A DNA stretch of 64,000 bases, from assembly GCF_038069945.1 (NCBI RefSeq), contig NZ_JBBPEV010000002.1, positions 62,001 through 126,000 on the forward strand. The letters run 5' to 3'. The translations under genes and the position numbers were made by a program. Below the pieces are notes generated by a model. It made no database searches. It saw nothing but the letters and a program-made list of their open reading frames with translations, and was not told the DNA's origin. The stretch is from Aquabacterium sp. A3 (GTDB lineage Bacteria > Pseudomonadota > Gammaproteobacteria > Burkholderiales > Burkholderiaceae_C). Shown piece after piece: positions 9,817 to 19,897 of the stretch (its first letter is position 1; each line of letters opens with the position of its first letter).

Positions 9817-10665
9817 TCACGAACCGCGCGCCATGGCCATCAGGCGGGCGATGCGGTCTTCGGTGGCCGGGTGGGTCGAGAACAGCCCCCGCAGTCCGCC
9901 GCCCGACAGCGGGTTCATGATCATCATCTGGGCGGTTTCCGGGTGGGCCTCGGCCGCCGCCATCGGAATGCCCTTGGCGTAATGGTCGATCTTCTGCAAC
10001 GCGCTGGCCAGGGCCTGCGGATCACCGCTGATTTCGGCGCCACCCCGGTCGGCTTCAAACTCACGCGCGCGGCTGATCGCCATCTGGATGACGCTGGCAG
10101 CCAGCGGGGCCAGGATGGCCACGGCGATGCCCACGATGGGGTTGGCCGGACGCCCTTCCGAATCCCGTCCACCAAAGAACATGGCGAAGTTGGCCAGCAT
10201 CGAGATGGCACCGGCCATGGTGGCGCTGATGGTGCTGATCAGGATGTCGCGGTGCTTGACGTGGGCCAGCTCGTGCGCCATCACGCCGCGCAGTTCACGC
10301 TCGCTGAGCAGGCGCATGATGCCGGTGGTGGCCGCCACGGCCGCGTTGTCCGGGTTACGGCCAGTGGCAAACGCGTTGGGCGCGGCCTCGTCGATCAGGT
10401 AGACCTTGGGCATGGGCAGCTGGGCCCGGTCGGCCAGCTCTTTGACCATGGCGTAAAAACGCGGCGCGGTGGTGGCATCCACCTCGCGGGCGTTGTACAT
10501 CTTCAGCACCATCTTGTCCGAGAACCAGTAGCTGAAGAAGTTCATGCCGATGGCCACCACCAGCGCCAGCAGCATGCCGGTCTGGCCTCCCATCATGCCG
10601 CCGATGGCCATGAACAGGGCGGTGATGGCCGCCATCAAAATGGCGGTTTTCATCATGTTGAACAT
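9817..10665 (-). CDS. htpX: HtpX membrane zinc metalloprotease
   Basis: 282 residues, close to the usual length. Inner-membrane M48 protease that degrades damaged membrane proteins. Two N-terminal hydrophobic segments ([16 protein letters not shown] and [18 protein letters not shown]) precede the catalytic motif [10 protein letters not shown] (HExxH), with the third zinc ligand in the later EFEAD motif. The protein ends with the conserved THPATEDRI segment. ATG 10665 has GGAGG about 10 bases upstream. It lies 87 bases after fmt in the same direction, probably one transcript with def and fmt. Confidence 0.95.
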   Translation of the reverse strand: MFNMMKTAILMAAITALFMAIGGMMGGQTGMLLALVVAIGMNFFSYWFSDKMVLKMYNAREVDATTAPRFYAMVKELADRAQLPMPKVYLIDEAAPNAFATGRNPDNAAVAATTGIMRLLSERELRGVMAHELAHVKHRDILISTISATMAGAISMLANFAMFFGGRDSEGRPANPIVGIAVAILAPLAASVIQMAISRAREFEADRGGAEISGDPQALASALQKIDHYAKGIPMAAAEAHPETAQMMIMNPLSGGGLRGLFSTHPATEDRIARLMAMARGS

Positions 10666-10752
10666 CGTGTGCGGGCCTCCGGTCCCGTGTCAGCCAAAAC
10701 AGTGCGCCACCAGATGGTGGCATGGGTGAGATGAGGGTGGCAGCCTGCCAGT

Positions 10753-11706
10753 TCAAGACACTGATGACGGCAGGGTGCAACTTTGCAGAAATTCACGGGC
10801 GCTGATGCGTTTGCCTCCCGGGCGCTGCAGGGTGCGCAGGGCCAGCGCCTGTTCGCCACAGGCCACGATCAGGGTGTCGCCCTGGGCTTGCAGCACTTCA
10901 CCAGGTTGGCCTGAGGCGGGCACCACACCAGCGGCCCACAGTTTGATGGTTTCTGTCGCCTTCTCGCCCGGCATGCAAAAGGTCGTGCCCGGAAACGGGT
11001 CGAACGCCCGCACGCGCGCGGCCAGCACCCGGGCCGGCAATCGCCAGTCGATGGCGGCCTCGGCCTTCTCGATCTTGTTGGCGTAGGTCACGCCCTCGGC
11101 GGGCTGGGGGGTGCGGCTCAGGCCGCCACAGGCGGCCATCTCCAGGGCCTCGACGATCAGGCGTCCGCCCAGGGTGGCCAGGCGGTCGTGCAGCACGGCG
11201 GTGGTGTCGTCCTCGCCGATGGGGGTGCGCTCCACCAGCAGCATGTCGCCCGTGTCCAGCCCTGCGTCCATCTGCATGATGGTGATGCCCGTTTCGGCGT
11301 CACCCGCCTCGATGGCACGGTGGATGGGCGCGGCACCCCGCCAGCGGGGCAGCAGCGAGGCATGGATGTTCAGGCAGCCCAGGCGCGGCAGATCGAGCAC
11401 CCACTGGGGCAGGATCAGCCCGTAGGCGGCCACCACCATCACGTCGGGGGCGGCGGCCAGCAAGGCGTCGCGGGCGGCGGCGGCCTCGTCAGGGTATTTG
11501 CCGTCCAGGCGCAGGCTGTGGGGCTGGGCCACGGCGATGCCGTGCTGTTGTGCCAACTGTTTCACCGGCGAGGCTTGCAGCTTCATGCCACGCCCAGCAG
11601 GTCGGTCGGGCTGGGTCAGCACCAGGGGCACGTCGAAGCCGGCGGCCAGCAGCGCGCGCAGGGCTTCAGCCGCGAACTCCGGCGTGCCGGCAAACACCAC
11701 TTTCAT
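10753..11706 (-). CDS. fmt: Methionyl-tRNA formyltransferase
   Basis: 317 residues. Transfers a formyl group from 10-formyl-THF to initiator Met-tRNA. ATG 11706 was chosen because the family begins with (M)[12 protein letters not shown] at this point; the open frame upstream overlaps def and is not family-like. The catalytic region [19 protein letters not shown] and the later [17 protein letters not shown] (Asn, His, Asp triad) are intact, and the C-terminal oligonucleotide-binding domain is present. Follows def with a 23-base gap, the classic def-fmt operon. Confidence 0.95.
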   Translation of the reverse strand: MKVVFAGTPEFAAEALRALLAAGFDVPLVLTQPDRPAGRGMKLQASPVKQLAQQHGIAVAQPHSLRLDGKYPDEAAAARDALLAAAPDVMVVAAYGLILPQWVLDLPRLGCLNIHASLLPRWRGAAPIHRAIEAGDAETGITIMQMDAGLDTGDMLLVERTPIGEDDTTAVLHDRLATLGGRLIVEALEMAACGGLSRTPQPAEGVTYANKIEKAEAAIDWRLPARVLAARVRAFDPFPGTTFCMPGEKATETIKLWAAGVVPASGQPGEVLQAQGDTLIVACGEQALALRTLQRPGGKRISAREFLQSCTLPSSVS

Positions 11707-11729
11707 GGGCCGATGCATCTCGGCGTGCA

Positions 11730-12242
11730 TCAGGCCGATTGCGCGTCTCGGGCGCGCTTGACCAGCTTGGTCTTGATGCGGTTGCGCTTCAGCGGCGAGA
11801 GGTATTCCACAAACACCTTGCCCATCAGGTGGTCCAGCTCGTGCTGCACGCACACGGCCAGCAGCTCGTCGGCCTCGAATTCATAGCTTTGGCCATCACG
11901 GTTCAGGGCCCGCACGCGGATGCGGGCGTGGCGGTCCACCTTGTCGTAAATGGTGGGCACCGACAGGCAGCCTTCTTCCCAGACGATCATTTCGTCGCTG
12001 GCCCAGACGATCTCGGGGTTGATCAGCACGCGCGGCTCGTTGCGCTCTTCGCTGGTGTCGATCACCACCACGCGCTCGTGCACGTTGATCTGGGTGGCGG
12101 CCAGGCCCACACCCTTGGCGTCGTACATGGTCTCCAGCATGTCGTCGACCAACTGGCGGATGCGCTCGTCCACCTGGGCCACAGGCTTGGCCACCGTGTG
12201 CAGGCGGGGATCGGGGTAATGCAGGATGGGCAGCAGGGCCAT
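11730..12242 (-). CDS. def: Peptide deformylase
   Basis: 170 residues, normal length. Removes the N-formyl group from nascent proteins. All three motifs are present: [13 protein letters not shown] (Cys metal ligand) and [12 protein letters not shown] (HExxH type). Start ATG 12242 gives [14 protein letters not shown], the standard N-terminus; the frame extends upstream but that part is not conserved. First gene of def-fmt-htpX, divergent from the LysM gene with about 200 bases between. Confidence 0.95.
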   Translation of the reverse strand: MALLPILHYPDPRLHTVAKPVAQVDERIRQLVDDMLETMYDAKGVGLAATQINVHERVVVIDTSEERNEPRVLINPEIVWASDEMIVWEEGCLSVPTIYDKVDRHARIRVRALNRDGQSYEFEADELLAVCVQHELDHLMGKVFVEYLSPLKRNRIKTKLVKRARDAQSA

Positions 12243-12441
12243 GACAGACAGACGCAGAAGGTTGTGGGGGCACAACGACCCCGGGGATGAGCCGATGAGC
12301 AAGGCGCGTAACACCGGGCAATATTCGTTGCGGCGCCTGCGAATTTGCGGGCAGAATCAGCCGACGATTGTTCCTATTTTGCCGAATTTGGCGCCGCCTT
12401 GGTGGGCCGGCGCATTTGGCCACCATCCGGAGACCGTTTTC

Positions 12442-13611
12442 ATGAGCCAGCGTCAACCGTCCTGTCGTGCCCTGAGCCTGTCGGTGCTCGTGGCGCTGGG
12501 TGTGGGTTTCAGCGGTGCGTCCCAGGCTCAGGCCGCGCCCAATTTTCCGGTCACGGCCCAGCAAAAATCCACGGCCCAGCAGGTGGCCCAGGCCGGTGTG
12601 GCGCTGTCCGAGCTGTCACCCAACGCCCCCGATTCGTACACCGTCAAGCGCGGTGACACCCTGTGGGACATCTCCAAGCTGTTCCTGACCTCGCCCTGGC
12701 GCTGGCCCGAGCTGTGGGGCATGAACCTGCAGCAAATCCGCAACCCGCACCTCATCTTCCCCGGCCAGGTGCTGTACCTGGACAAGAGCAACGGGCGGGC
12801 CCGTTTGCGCCTGGGACAGCCCGTGGGCGGTGGTGGCACGGTCAAGCTCAGCCCGCGCATTCGCGAGGGCAGCATCGACGACGCCATCGCCTCGGTGCCG
12901 GTGCACCTGCTGGAGCCCTTCTTCAACGAGGCCGTCATCTTCGAGAGCAGCGACGAGCTGCTGCGTGCGCCCCGCATCGTGGCCACCCAAGAGGGCCGGG
13001 TCATGCTGTCGCGTGGCGAAACCGCCTACGTGCGCGGCGAGCTGAATGGCCGCCGCGACTGGCGCCTGTTCCGCGAGCCCAAGCCCCTGCGCGACCCCAG
13101 CACCCGCGAGGTGCTGGGCTACGAGGCGCAGTACGTGGGTTCGATGAGCCTGGTGCGCGAGGGCGCCGAGGGCACGGGCGCCGATGGCGCGCCGCTGATC
13201 ATCCCCTCCACCTTCAGTGTCACGGCCTTGCGCCAGGAGGCCGCCAACGGTGATCGCCTGGCCCCGCTGGCCCCGCGTGATTTCGACAATGTCGTGCCCC
13301 GTGCGCCCGCCAACGACGTGACCGGCCAGGTGGTGTCCATTTACGGCGATGGCCTGACGGCCGGACAAAACCACATCGTGGCCCTCAACCGGGGCGCCCA
13401 GGATGGGCTGGAGCGCGGCCACGTGCTGGCCCTGTGGCGTGATGGCGCCACGGTCAAAGACGGCACCACGGGCGACAACGCCACGCTCAAGCTGCCTGAC
13501 GAGCGCCACGGCCTGCTGTTCGTGTTCCGCGTGTTCGACCGCATGTCCTATGCCCTGATCCTCAATGTGCAGCAGCCGGTGAACCCGGGCGACCGCTTCA
13601 CGCAACCCTGA
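12442..13611 (+). CDS. LysM-domain peptidoglycan-binding exported protein
   Basis: 389 residues. ATG 12442 is preceded by GGAG (12429-12432); upstream in-frame sequence is not signal-like. A signal peptide ends near SQAQA|APNF. A LysM domain follows at about residues 64-110 (YTVKRGDTLWDISKLF ... NPHLIFPGQVLYL). The remaining ~270 residues, with repeated beta-type segments, have no catalytic motif that I recognise. In Burkholderiales this gene commonly sits between def and dprA, as here. Likely periplasmic and cell-wall associated; function unknown. Confidence 0.85.
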   Translation: MSQRQPSCRALSLSVLVALGVGFSGASQAQAAPNFPVTAQQKSTAQQVAQAGVALSELSPNAPDSYTVKRGDTLWDISKLFLTSPWRWPELWGMNLQQIRNPHLIFPGQVLYLDKSNGRARLRLGQPVGGGGTVKLSPRIREGSIDDAIASVPVHLLEPFFNEAVIFESSDELLRAPRIVATQEGRVMLSRGETAYVRGELNGRRDWRLFREPKPLRDPSTREVLGYEAQYVGSMSLVREGAEGTGADGAPLIIPSTFSVTALRQEAANGDRLAPLAPRDFDNVVPRAPANDVTGQVVSIYGDGLTAGQNHIVALNRGAQDGLERGHVLALWRDGATVKDGTTGDNATLKLPDERHGLLFVFRVFDRMSYALILNVQQPVNPGDRFTQP

Positions 13612-13664
13612 TGCCCTGAGTGGCTGATCCTGCCGGTGCCCCAGGACCTGGGCGCCACACCAAC

Positions 13665-14834
13665 ATGAACATGAATTCAGAGGAGGCGCGCGCCTGGCTG
13701 CGCCTGTTGTTGACCCCGGGCGTGGGCCCGGTGTCGGTGCGACGCTTGCTGGCGGCGCTGGGCTCGCCCCAGGCCGTTGGTGCGGCCTCGGCCGCCACCT
13801 TGTGCCAGCTCGTGCCCGCCCGCGAGGCCCAGGCCCTGGCCGCGCCCGGCGACGAGGCTCGCGCGCGGTTCGAAGACCAATGGGCCCGCACCGCCGGCTG
13901 GCTGGCCGAGGGCCCCCATCGCCACCTGCTGAGCCTGGGCGATGCCCGGTACCCGCGCCAGTGGCTGGACCTGTCTGACCCGCCCCTGCTGGTGTTTGCC
14001 GAAGGCGACCTGGCCCTGCTGGAGGCCCCCTCGCTGGCCGTGGTGGGCAGCCGCCACGCCACCGCGCAGGGCATCGACCACGCCCAGGCCTTTGCCCGCG
14101 CGCTGAGTGCCGAAGGCCTCACCATCGTCTCGGGCCTGGCCCGGGGCATCGACGCCGCCGCCCACGAGGGCGCCCTGGACGGCCAGTTGCTGCTGGCCCC
14201 TCAGGGGCGCCCTGGCGGCACCATCGCCATCGTGGGCACGGGGCTGGACGAGGTGTACCCCAAAGCCCATGCCCGCCTGGCCCAGCGCATCGCCGCCCGG
14301 GGCTTGATGCTGTCGGAGTTTCCGCTGGGCACACCGCCCTTGCGGGGCCATTTTCCCAAGCGCAACCGCCTGGTGGCGGCCCTGTCGCGCGGCACCCTGG
14401 TGGTCGAAGCCGCCGTGCAGTCGGGCTCGCTCATCACGGCGCGGCTGGCCGCCGATCTGGGGCGCGAGGTCATGGCGATTCCTGGCTCCATCCATGCCCC
14501 TCAGGCCCGGGGCTGTCACGCCCTGATCAAACAAGGTGCCCGCCTGGTTGAAACCGCGCACGATGTGCTCGACGAGTTGGGCTTGAGCGCGGCGGTGTCG
14601 GTGGGCATGTCGCCCGGGGCCTCGGGGCAGGCGCCTTTGGGCGACGGACCGGCCGAGCCCCCGGGTGACGCCCTGCTGGACGCCCTGGGTTTCGACCCCG
14701 TCAGCCTGGAGGCCCTGGCGGCCCGCACCGGCCTGGGCCCTGCCGAGCTGGGCGCCCGCCTGCTGGAGCTGGAGCTGTTGGGCGAGGTGGCCCGGCTGCC
14801 GGGTGCGCTGTACCAGCGCAGGGCGGCCGCCTGA
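13665..14834 (+). CDS. dprA: DNA processing protein DprA
   Basis: About 389 residues from ATG 13665 (ATG 13671 is an equally possible start). Loads RecA on incoming single-stranded DNA during natural transformation. The Rossmann-type DprA/Smf domain is clear: [64 protein letters not shown] and the [10 protein letters not shown] tail. A C-terminal winged-helix (DprA WH) follows. A SAM-like N-terminal helical segment ([16 protein letters not shown]) is also present. Located 18 bases before lipB. Confidence 0.93.
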   Translation: MNMNSEEARAWLRLLLTPGVGPVSVRRLLAALGSPQAVGAASAATLCQLVPAREAQALAAPGDEARARFEDQWARTAGWLAEGPHRHLLSLGDARYPRQWLDLSDPPLLVFAEGDLALLEAPSLAVVGSRHATAQGIDHAQAFARALSAEGLTIVSGLARGIDAAAHEGALDGQLLLAPQGRPGGTIAIVGTGLDEVYPKAHARLAQRIAARGLMLSEFPLGTPPLRGHFPKRNRLVAALSRGTLVVEAAVQSGSLITARLAADLGREVMAIPGSIHAPQARGCHALIKQGARLVETAHDVLDELGLSAAVSVGMSPGASGQAPLGDGPAEPPGDALLDALGFDPVSLEALAARTGLGPAELGARLLELELLGEVARLPGALYQRRAAA

Positions 14835-14851
14835 GGGGCGACAATCCAGGG

Positions 14852-15586
14852 GTGTCCACCAACCCTGCGCCGCCTGCCGTGTCCCTTGTTGACATTCCCC
14901 ACGCCGCCATGAAGGTCGTCGACCTGGGCCGGGTCGACTACGAACCCACCTTCCAGGCCATGCAGGCCTACACCGAGGCCCGCACCCCCGACACCCCCGA
15001 CGAGCTCTGGCTGTGCGAACACCCGCCCGTGTTCACCCAAGGGCTGGCGGGCAAGGCCGAGCACGTGCTGCTCAACCCACCCGGGCCGGGGCACATCCCC
15101 GTGGTGCAGACCAACCGGGGCGGGCAGGTCACGTACCACGGGCCAGGGCAGGTGGTGGCCTACCCGCTGCTGGACCTGCGCCGGCGCGGCTACTTCGTCA
15201 AAGAGTATGTCTACCGCATCGAAGAGGCCATCATCCGCACCCTGATGCACTGCGGCGTGACGGGCCACCGCGTGGCCGGTGCGCCGGGCATCTACGTGCG
15301 CCTGCACGACCCCTTTGCCCACGCAGCCCTGACCGAACCCGCCAACCCGGCCGACCCTTTCAAGGGGCTGGGCAAGGTGGCCGCTTTGGGCATCAAGGTG
15401 ACGCGGCACTGCACCTACCACGGCCTGTCGCTGAACGTGGCCATGGACCTGAGCCCCTACACCCGCATCAACCCCTGCGGGTACAACGGTCTGGCCACGG
15501 TGGACCTGGCCGCGCTGGGCGTGCAGGTGGCGCCGGCCGAGGTGGCGGCCGTGCTGGCCACGCACCTGGTGCAGCGCCTGGGCTGA
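14852..15586 (+). CDS. lipB: Octanoyl-[ACP]:protein octanoyltransferase LipB
   Basis: 244 residues. Transfers octanoate from ACP to lipoyl domains, the first step of lipoate synthesis. GTG 14852 is the likely start; ATG 14909 ([11 protein letters not shown]) is an alternative that would give a more typical N-terminus. Conserved motifs: [24 protein letters not shown] with the catalytic Lys, and INPCGY with the catalytic Cys. lipA lies downstream, but a chemoreceptor gene on the opposite strand separates the pair. Confidence 0.95.
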   Translation: MSTNPAPPAVSLVDIPHAAMKVVDLGRVDYEPTFQAMQAYTEARTPDTPDELWLCEHPPVFTQGLAGKAEHVLLNPPGPGHIPVVQTNRGGQVTYHGPGQVVAYPLLDLRRRGYFVKEYVYRIEEAIIRTLMHCGVTGHRVAGAPGIYVRLHDPFAHAALTEPANPADPFKGLGKVAALGIKVTRHCTYHGLSLNVAMDLSPYTRINPCGYNGLATVDLAALGVQVAPAEVAAVLATHLVQRLG

Positions 15587-15608
15587 GCTCAGAGGAGCTT
15601 GGCAGAGC

Positions 15609-17171
15609 TCAACGGAATCGCGACACCGAGGCCACCAGTTGCTGGGCCTGCTGGCGCAGACTCTGGGCGGCGGCGGCGCTTTGCTCCACCAGGGCGGCAT
15701 TTTGCTGGGTGGACTGATCCATCTCGGTCAGCGAGGTTTGCAGCAGTGACACGCCCGTGCTTTGCTCTTCGCTGGCGTGGCGGATCTCTGCCACCGTGTC
15801 GGTCACGCGCTGGATGGCCTGCACCACCTCCTGCATGCTTTGGCCGGCCTTGTCCACCAGGGCCGAGCCGGTCTCCACCTTGTCCACGCTGCTGCTGATC
15901 AGGGCCTTGATCTCTCGGGCAGCGTTGGCGCTGCGGCTGGCCAGCGAACGCACCTCGTTGGCCACCACCGCAAAGCCCCGGCCCTGCTCACCGGCCCGGG
16001 CCGCCTCCACGGCCGCGTTCAAGGCCAGGATGTTGGTCTGGAAGGCGATGCCGTCGATCACGCCGATGATGTCGGCGATCTTGCGCGAGCTGTCATGGAT
16101 GTCGCGCATGGTGCAGACCACCTCGCTCACGACCCCGCCGGCATCAGAGACGATGCGGCTGGCTGCGTCGGCCAGTTGATTGGCCTGGCGGGCGTTGTCG
16201 GCGTTCTGGCGCACGGTGTCATTGATCTCCACGGCGGTGCTGGCGGTTTGCTGCAGGCTGCTGGCCGTGCGCTCGGTGCGAACCGACAGGTCCTGGTTGC
16301 CGGCGGCCACCTCGCTGCTGGCCACTTCTACACCCTCGCTCACCTGCCGCACTTCGCCAATCAGTTCGGCCAGGTGATTGCGCATGCGCGCCATGTCGGC
16401 CAGCAGGGCGGCCACCTCGTCACCGCGCGGGTCGTGGGGCACCGGGTCCAGGCGGCCATCGGCAATGGCGCTGGACACGCTGCGGGCGTAGCGCAGCCCA
16501 CCCACCAGCCGCCGCAGACCGCGCCAGGCCAGCCAGGTGGCAGGCAGCAGGGCCAGCACCAGCAGGCTGATGACGGCCCCCCACATCCAGCGGTAGGTGG
16601 CTTGAGCGGATTCGTACAGTCTGGCGGCCGAGTCCAGATGGTGCTGATCCAGTGCGTGCAGCGCGTCAAACAAGGCTTTTCCCTGCTCTCGCCCAATCAA
16701 CAAGAAGGCGGCCAGTTGCTGCTTTTCATAGCGCCCTTGTCGCAGCGCTTCGGTCGTGGCATCGCTCTTGGCCATCCACGCCTCCATGGCCTGGCCCACC
16801 TGGGCCGCCACCGCGTGGTCCTGGGGCAGGCTGGACAGGGCTTGAAGGGTCTCCCACTCGGCATTGATCTTTTTGCGCCGCTCCAGCAAACGGCCGTGGT
16901 GCAGATCGGCCGGGTGGTCATGCACATCGGCCACGGGGCTGTCTGGGGCATGCTGGTAGGTCAGCAGCACTTCGGTGCGGTTGTCCTGGATCAGTTGTCG
17001 CAGCCGGGCTGCAGCCTGGCTGGCCTGCATGTGTGTGTCGTGCACCAGTTGCAGGTCGCGGCTCATGCTGTGCAGGCCCTGCAGTGACAGGGCGGCCAGG
17101 ATCACGAAGCCCAGCCAGAAAATGCCGGTGGCGGCGCTCAGCCGGGCCGTCAGAGACAGGGGTTTGAACAT
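15609..17171 (-). CDS. Methyl-accepting chemotaxis protein
   Basis: 520 residues. ATG 17171 gives [11 protein letters not shown] and is preceded by CGGAG. Membrane segment 1 at about 13-32 and segment 2 at about 190-212 flank a helical periplasmic sensor domain; then HAMP and the cytoplasmic signalling domain. The hairpin tip [29 protein letters not shown] is the highly conserved CheA/CheW contact. The ligand cannot be told from sequence. Converges with lipB (22-base gap) and has a good sigma-28 promoter match about 90 bases upstream, in line with control by the flagellar cascade. Confidence 0.93.
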   Translation of the reverse strand: MFKPLSLTARLSAATGIFWLGFVILAALSLQGLHSMSRDLQLVHDTHMQASQAAARLRQLIQDNRTEVLLTYQHAPDSPVADVHDHPADLHHGRLLERRKKINAEWETLQALSSLPQDHAVAAQVGQAMEAWMAKSDATTEALRQGRYEKQQLAAFLLIGREQGKALFDALHALDQHHLDSAARLYESAQATYRWMWGAVISLLVLALLPATWLAWRGLRRLVGGLRYARSVSSAIADGRLDPVPHDPRGDEVAALLADMARMRNHLAELIGEVRQVSEGVEVASSEVAAGNQDLSVRTERTASSLQQTASTAVEINDTVRQNADNARQANQLADAASRIVSDAGGVVSEVVCTMRDIHDSSRKIADIIGVIDGIAFQTNILALNAAVEAARAGEQGRGFAVVANEVRSLASRSANAAREIKALISSSVDKVETGSALVDKAGQSMQEVVQAIQRVTDTVAEIRHASEEQSTGVSLLQTSLTEMDQSTQQNAALVEQSAAAAQSLRQQAQQLVASVSRFR

Positions 17172-17263
17172 CAAGAACTCCGATGCGTGAGGTGTGCTTT
17201 CAGGGGGCTGATCCGGCATGGCTGCCGGGCACATCGGCCAAGACCCCTGTTACCTGGGTGGGT

Positions 17264-17291
17264 ATATCGGCCATTGAAGCGCATGGCTTGA
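17264..17291 (-). promoter_or_regulatory. Sigma-28 (FliA) promoter of the chemoreceptor gene
   Basis: On the minus strand TCAAG (17291-17287), 15 bases, then GCCGATAT (17271-17264), matching the TCAAG-N15-GCCGATAA class of flagellar promoters at 12 of 13 key positions. It would start transcription near 17257, 86 bases before the chemoreceptor ATG. Confidence 0.6.
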
Positions 17292-17381
17292 ACCCCGGAG
17301 GCGCAGATTTGCGCCACTTTGGTGCAGCACTTTGCGGCTTGCCACATCCAGCCCATGAGGCGCTTGGGCTACAGTCACGTC

Positions 17382-18365
17382 ATGAGCGATTCGTCTGCCC
17401 CCCCCACCTACGACCCCTCGGCCAAGCAAAAAGCCCAGGCCAAAACCGCGCGCATCCCCATCAAGATCGTGCCGGCGGGTGAGGCGCTCAAAAAGCCCGA
17501 CTGGATCCGCGTCAAGGCCGGCTCGCCCAGCACGCGCTTCTACGAGATCAAGAACATCCTGCGCGAGCACAAGCTGCACACCGTGTGCGAAGAGGCCTCG
17601 TGCCCCAACATCGGTGAATGCTTTGGCCATGGCACGGCCACGTTCATGATCATGGGCGACAAGTGCACGCGCCGCTGCCCGTTTTGCGACGTGGGCCACG
17701 GCCGCCCTGACCCGCTCGATGTCAACGAGCCGGCCAATCTGGCCAAGACCATCGCGGCGCTCAAGCTCAAGTACGTGGTGATCACCTCGGTGGATCGCGA
17801 CGACCTGCGCGATGGCGGTGCGGCGCACTTCGTCGACTGCATCCGACAGGTGCGTGAGCAATCGCCGGCCACGCGCATCGAGATCCTGGTGCCTGACTTC
17901 CGGGGCCGCGACGACCGCGCCCTGGATATCCTCAAGGCCGCACCGCCCGACGTGATGAACCACAACCTGGAGACCGCGCCACGCCTGTACAAGGAAGCGC
18001 GTCCGGGCAGCGACTACCAGTTCAGCCTGAACCTGCTCAAGAAGTTCAAGGCCCTGCACCCGGACGTGCCCACCAAGAGCGGCATCATGGTCGGCCTGGG
18101 CGAGACGGACGAGGAGGTGTACCAGGTGATGCGCGACATGCGTGCGCACGACATCGACATGATCACCATCGGGCAGTACCTGGCCCCATCAGGACACCAC
18201 CTGCCGGTGCGCCGCTACGTGCACCCCGACACCTTCAAGGCCTACGAGCAGGCCGCCATGGAGATGGGCTTCACCCACGCGGCGGTGGGGGCGATGGTGC
18301 GCAGCAGTTATCACGCCGATCAGCAGGCGATGCAGGCTGGGGTGTCTGTCGATCCGGGCCACTGA
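17382..18365 (+). CDS. lipA: Lipoyl synthase LipA
   Basis: 327 residues from ATG 17382 (MSDSSAPP). Radical SAM enzyme that inserts two sulphurs into the octanoyl chain. Both iron-sulphur cluster motifs are intact: auxiliary Cys at 69, 74 and 80 ([12 protein letters not shown]) and the SAM-binding CTRRCPFC at 95, 99 and 102. The C-terminal VRSSYHA segment carries the conserved RSSY serine. The upstream in-frame extension overlaps nothing conserved. Works with lipB, 1.8 kb upstream. Confidence 0.96.
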   Translation: MSDSSAPPTYDPSAKQKAQAKTARIPIKIVPAGEALKKPDWIRVKAGSPSTRFYEIKNILREHKLHTVCEEASCPNIGECFGHGTATFMIMGDKCTRRCPFCDVGHGRPDPLDVNEPANLAKTIAALKLKYVVITSVDRDDLRDGGAAHFVDCIRQVREQSPATRIEILVPDFRGRDDRALDILKAAPPDVMNHNLETAPRLYKEARPGSDYQFSLNLLKKFKALHPDVPTKSGIMVGLGETDEEVYQVMRDMRAHDIDMITIGQYLAPSGHHLPVRRYVHPDTFKAYEQAAMEMGFTHAAVGAMVRSSYHADQQAMQAGVSVDPGH

Positions 18366-18520
18366 GCCTGTTGGGTCGATTGAAGCGGCAGGCCCCTCAG
18401 CGTGAGGGCACCGGCCGCATCATCGCGGCCAAGACCGCCTTCGCGCTGGCGATTGCAGATCGTTGCGCGAATCCAGACTGGCCCATGCCCGCTCGCTCGA
18501 CAAAGCCTGACTCGGTCAGC

Positions 18521-19786
18521 TCAGGGCACAAGGCAGTGGCTGTGGCGGCCCTGGCATCGCCACACCACAAACAAGCCCGCAACGACCAGCGCCAATGTCT
18601 CGGGTTCGGGCACTGGTGCAGTGATGCTGGTGATGATGGGGATCTGGCTCATGCTCGTGGTGCCCGTGCTGGAAAACGTCAAACCCGTGACGAACGCATA
18701 GGGGTCTGTCGGATCCAGGTTGGCCTCAGGCTCGATGCCTGTCACACGAAACAGAGTCACTGCCGAGCCGAATGAGTAGACCGTTCCCCCCTCGGCATTC
18801 AGCACTTCGGTAACGTACTGCGTGCCGTCCCAGACCTCGATCGTGTACAGGCCATCACCAAGCCCCTCAGGCAACAGGACGCTGGTGAAGAATTGGTCTG
18901 GGGTCTCGATCGTGTAGGTGTAGCCGGTTGCCACGTCGGGGTCAATGAATATCATCTGATCCACAGCGGTGACATTGAAGGTGAAGTCCCAGCCAGCTTC
19001 AACTTCGTCCGGGTCAAACACAGGCAGGATGGGGTTGCTGGCCGTGCTGCCAGGCAGCTGGCCTGCATTGAACGAAAACCTGAACAGGCCCTTTTCTCCA
19101 CCCAAGACATTCGTGGTGTTGACCAGGTTCAGCACATCATCGGTCAGCGAGCCGTCCAGAACCTGCCAATTCCGGCCGTCACCCGCATCCCATCCTGCTT
19201 GCGCACGAACGCCGCCCAGTCCGGCGAAACCACCGCTGGCGTCGCCGGTGGTCCATTGCAATTGCTGGTAGCGGAACTCTGCGTCAAAACTCCCATTGCT
19301 GTCGGTCTTGTACAGAGCCAGCTGGAAGGTGTTGACCTTGCTGGTGTTTTCGGAGAAGTAACCCACCCTGTCCCAGGTGACGACCAGTGTGTTTTCGTTG
19401 GGCGACATCACCCAGACCTGGTTGCCGCCCCCCGGGAGTGGCCCGGAGCCGGTGTCAACGTCTGCCCAGTAGGGCGCCAGCATCGGCTGGTTGGCGACAG
19501 GGAAGGGCTCCGGGGTGAAATCGCCCAGAGGAGACTCGAAGGTGATGTTTCCGTTGTTGTTGAGGAAAAACGTGCTGTAACTGCGGTCAAACCATCTGAT
19601 CTCGAATGGCAGATTCAAGGCGCCGCTGGACCCGTCATCGGTGGCGAACAGTGGCGAGACGCCGTAGCCGAGGTCGCCCCCAACCAGCGGGTCGTCCACC
19701 CTGAGCAACTCGATGGCGTGAGCACTGGGGATGACGGTGATCGCCAGCACGAGCGAGGCGACTGCAACGTGTACTTTGTCCAGCAT
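18521..19786 (-). CDS. Nidogen-like (NIDO) domain protein with PEP-CTERM sorting signal
   Basis: 421 residues. ATG 19786 has CAGGAA six bases upstream and gives a clean signal peptide ending SAHA|IELL. Residues about 45-190 look like a NIDO domain (FEIRWFDRSYSTFFLNNNGN, APYWADVDT). The C-terminus has PVPEPETLALVVAGLFVVW followed by a short basic tail, that is, a PEP-CTERM motif, a hydrophobic span and Arg/His residues. Family knowledge: PEP-CTERM proteins are processed by an exosortase and appear with exopolysaccharide systems; no exosortase gene is visible here. The tail WRCQGRHSHCLVP is longer and odder than usual. Base composition is slightly less GC-rich than the neighbours. Confidence 0.8.
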   Translation of the reverse strand: MLDKVHVAVASLVLAITVIPSAHAIELLRVDDPLVGGDLGYGVSPLFATDDGSSGALNLPFEIRWFDRSYSTFFLNNNGNITFESPLGDFTPEPFPVANQPMLAPYWADVDTGSGPLPGGGNQVWVMSPNENTLVVTWDRVGYFSENTSKVNTFQLALYKTDSNGSFDAEFRYQQLQWTTGDASGGFAGLGGVRAQAGWDAGDGRNWQVLDGSLTDDVLNLVNTTNVLGGEKGLFRFSFNAGQLPGSTASNPILPVFDPDEVEAGWDFTFNVTAVDQMIFIDPDVATGYTYTIETPDQFFTSVLLPEGLGDGLYTIEVWDGTQYVTEVLNAEGGTVYSFGSAVTLFRVTGIEPEANLDPTDPYAFVTGLTFSSTGTTSMSQIPIITSITAPVPEPETLALVVAGLFVVWRCQGRHSHCLVP

Positions 19787-19857
19787 GTCAGTTCCTGAGT
19801 TTGTTGATATGGGTGTACCCCTTGGCCCACTGTAAGCGTGCTTGCCGACGATGTGAG

Positions 19858-19875
19858 CCCCCAAGAACTTGGGGG
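19858..19875. terminator. Perfect hairpin after the MocR gene
   Basis: CCCCCAAG-AA-CTTGGGGG, an 8-bp perfect stem, lies just after the MocR stop and before the PEP-CTERM gene start. No clear U-run follows on either strand, so it may be a weak terminator or an mRNA-stabilising hairpin. Confidence 0.4.
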
Positions 19876-19897
19876 GCGCAGTTTGACTGAGCAGACT

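Noticed and set aside
18371..18775. 134-residue plus-strand frame after lipA
   Set aside because: Overlaps the PEP-CTERM gene in antisense; no recognisable protein pattern.
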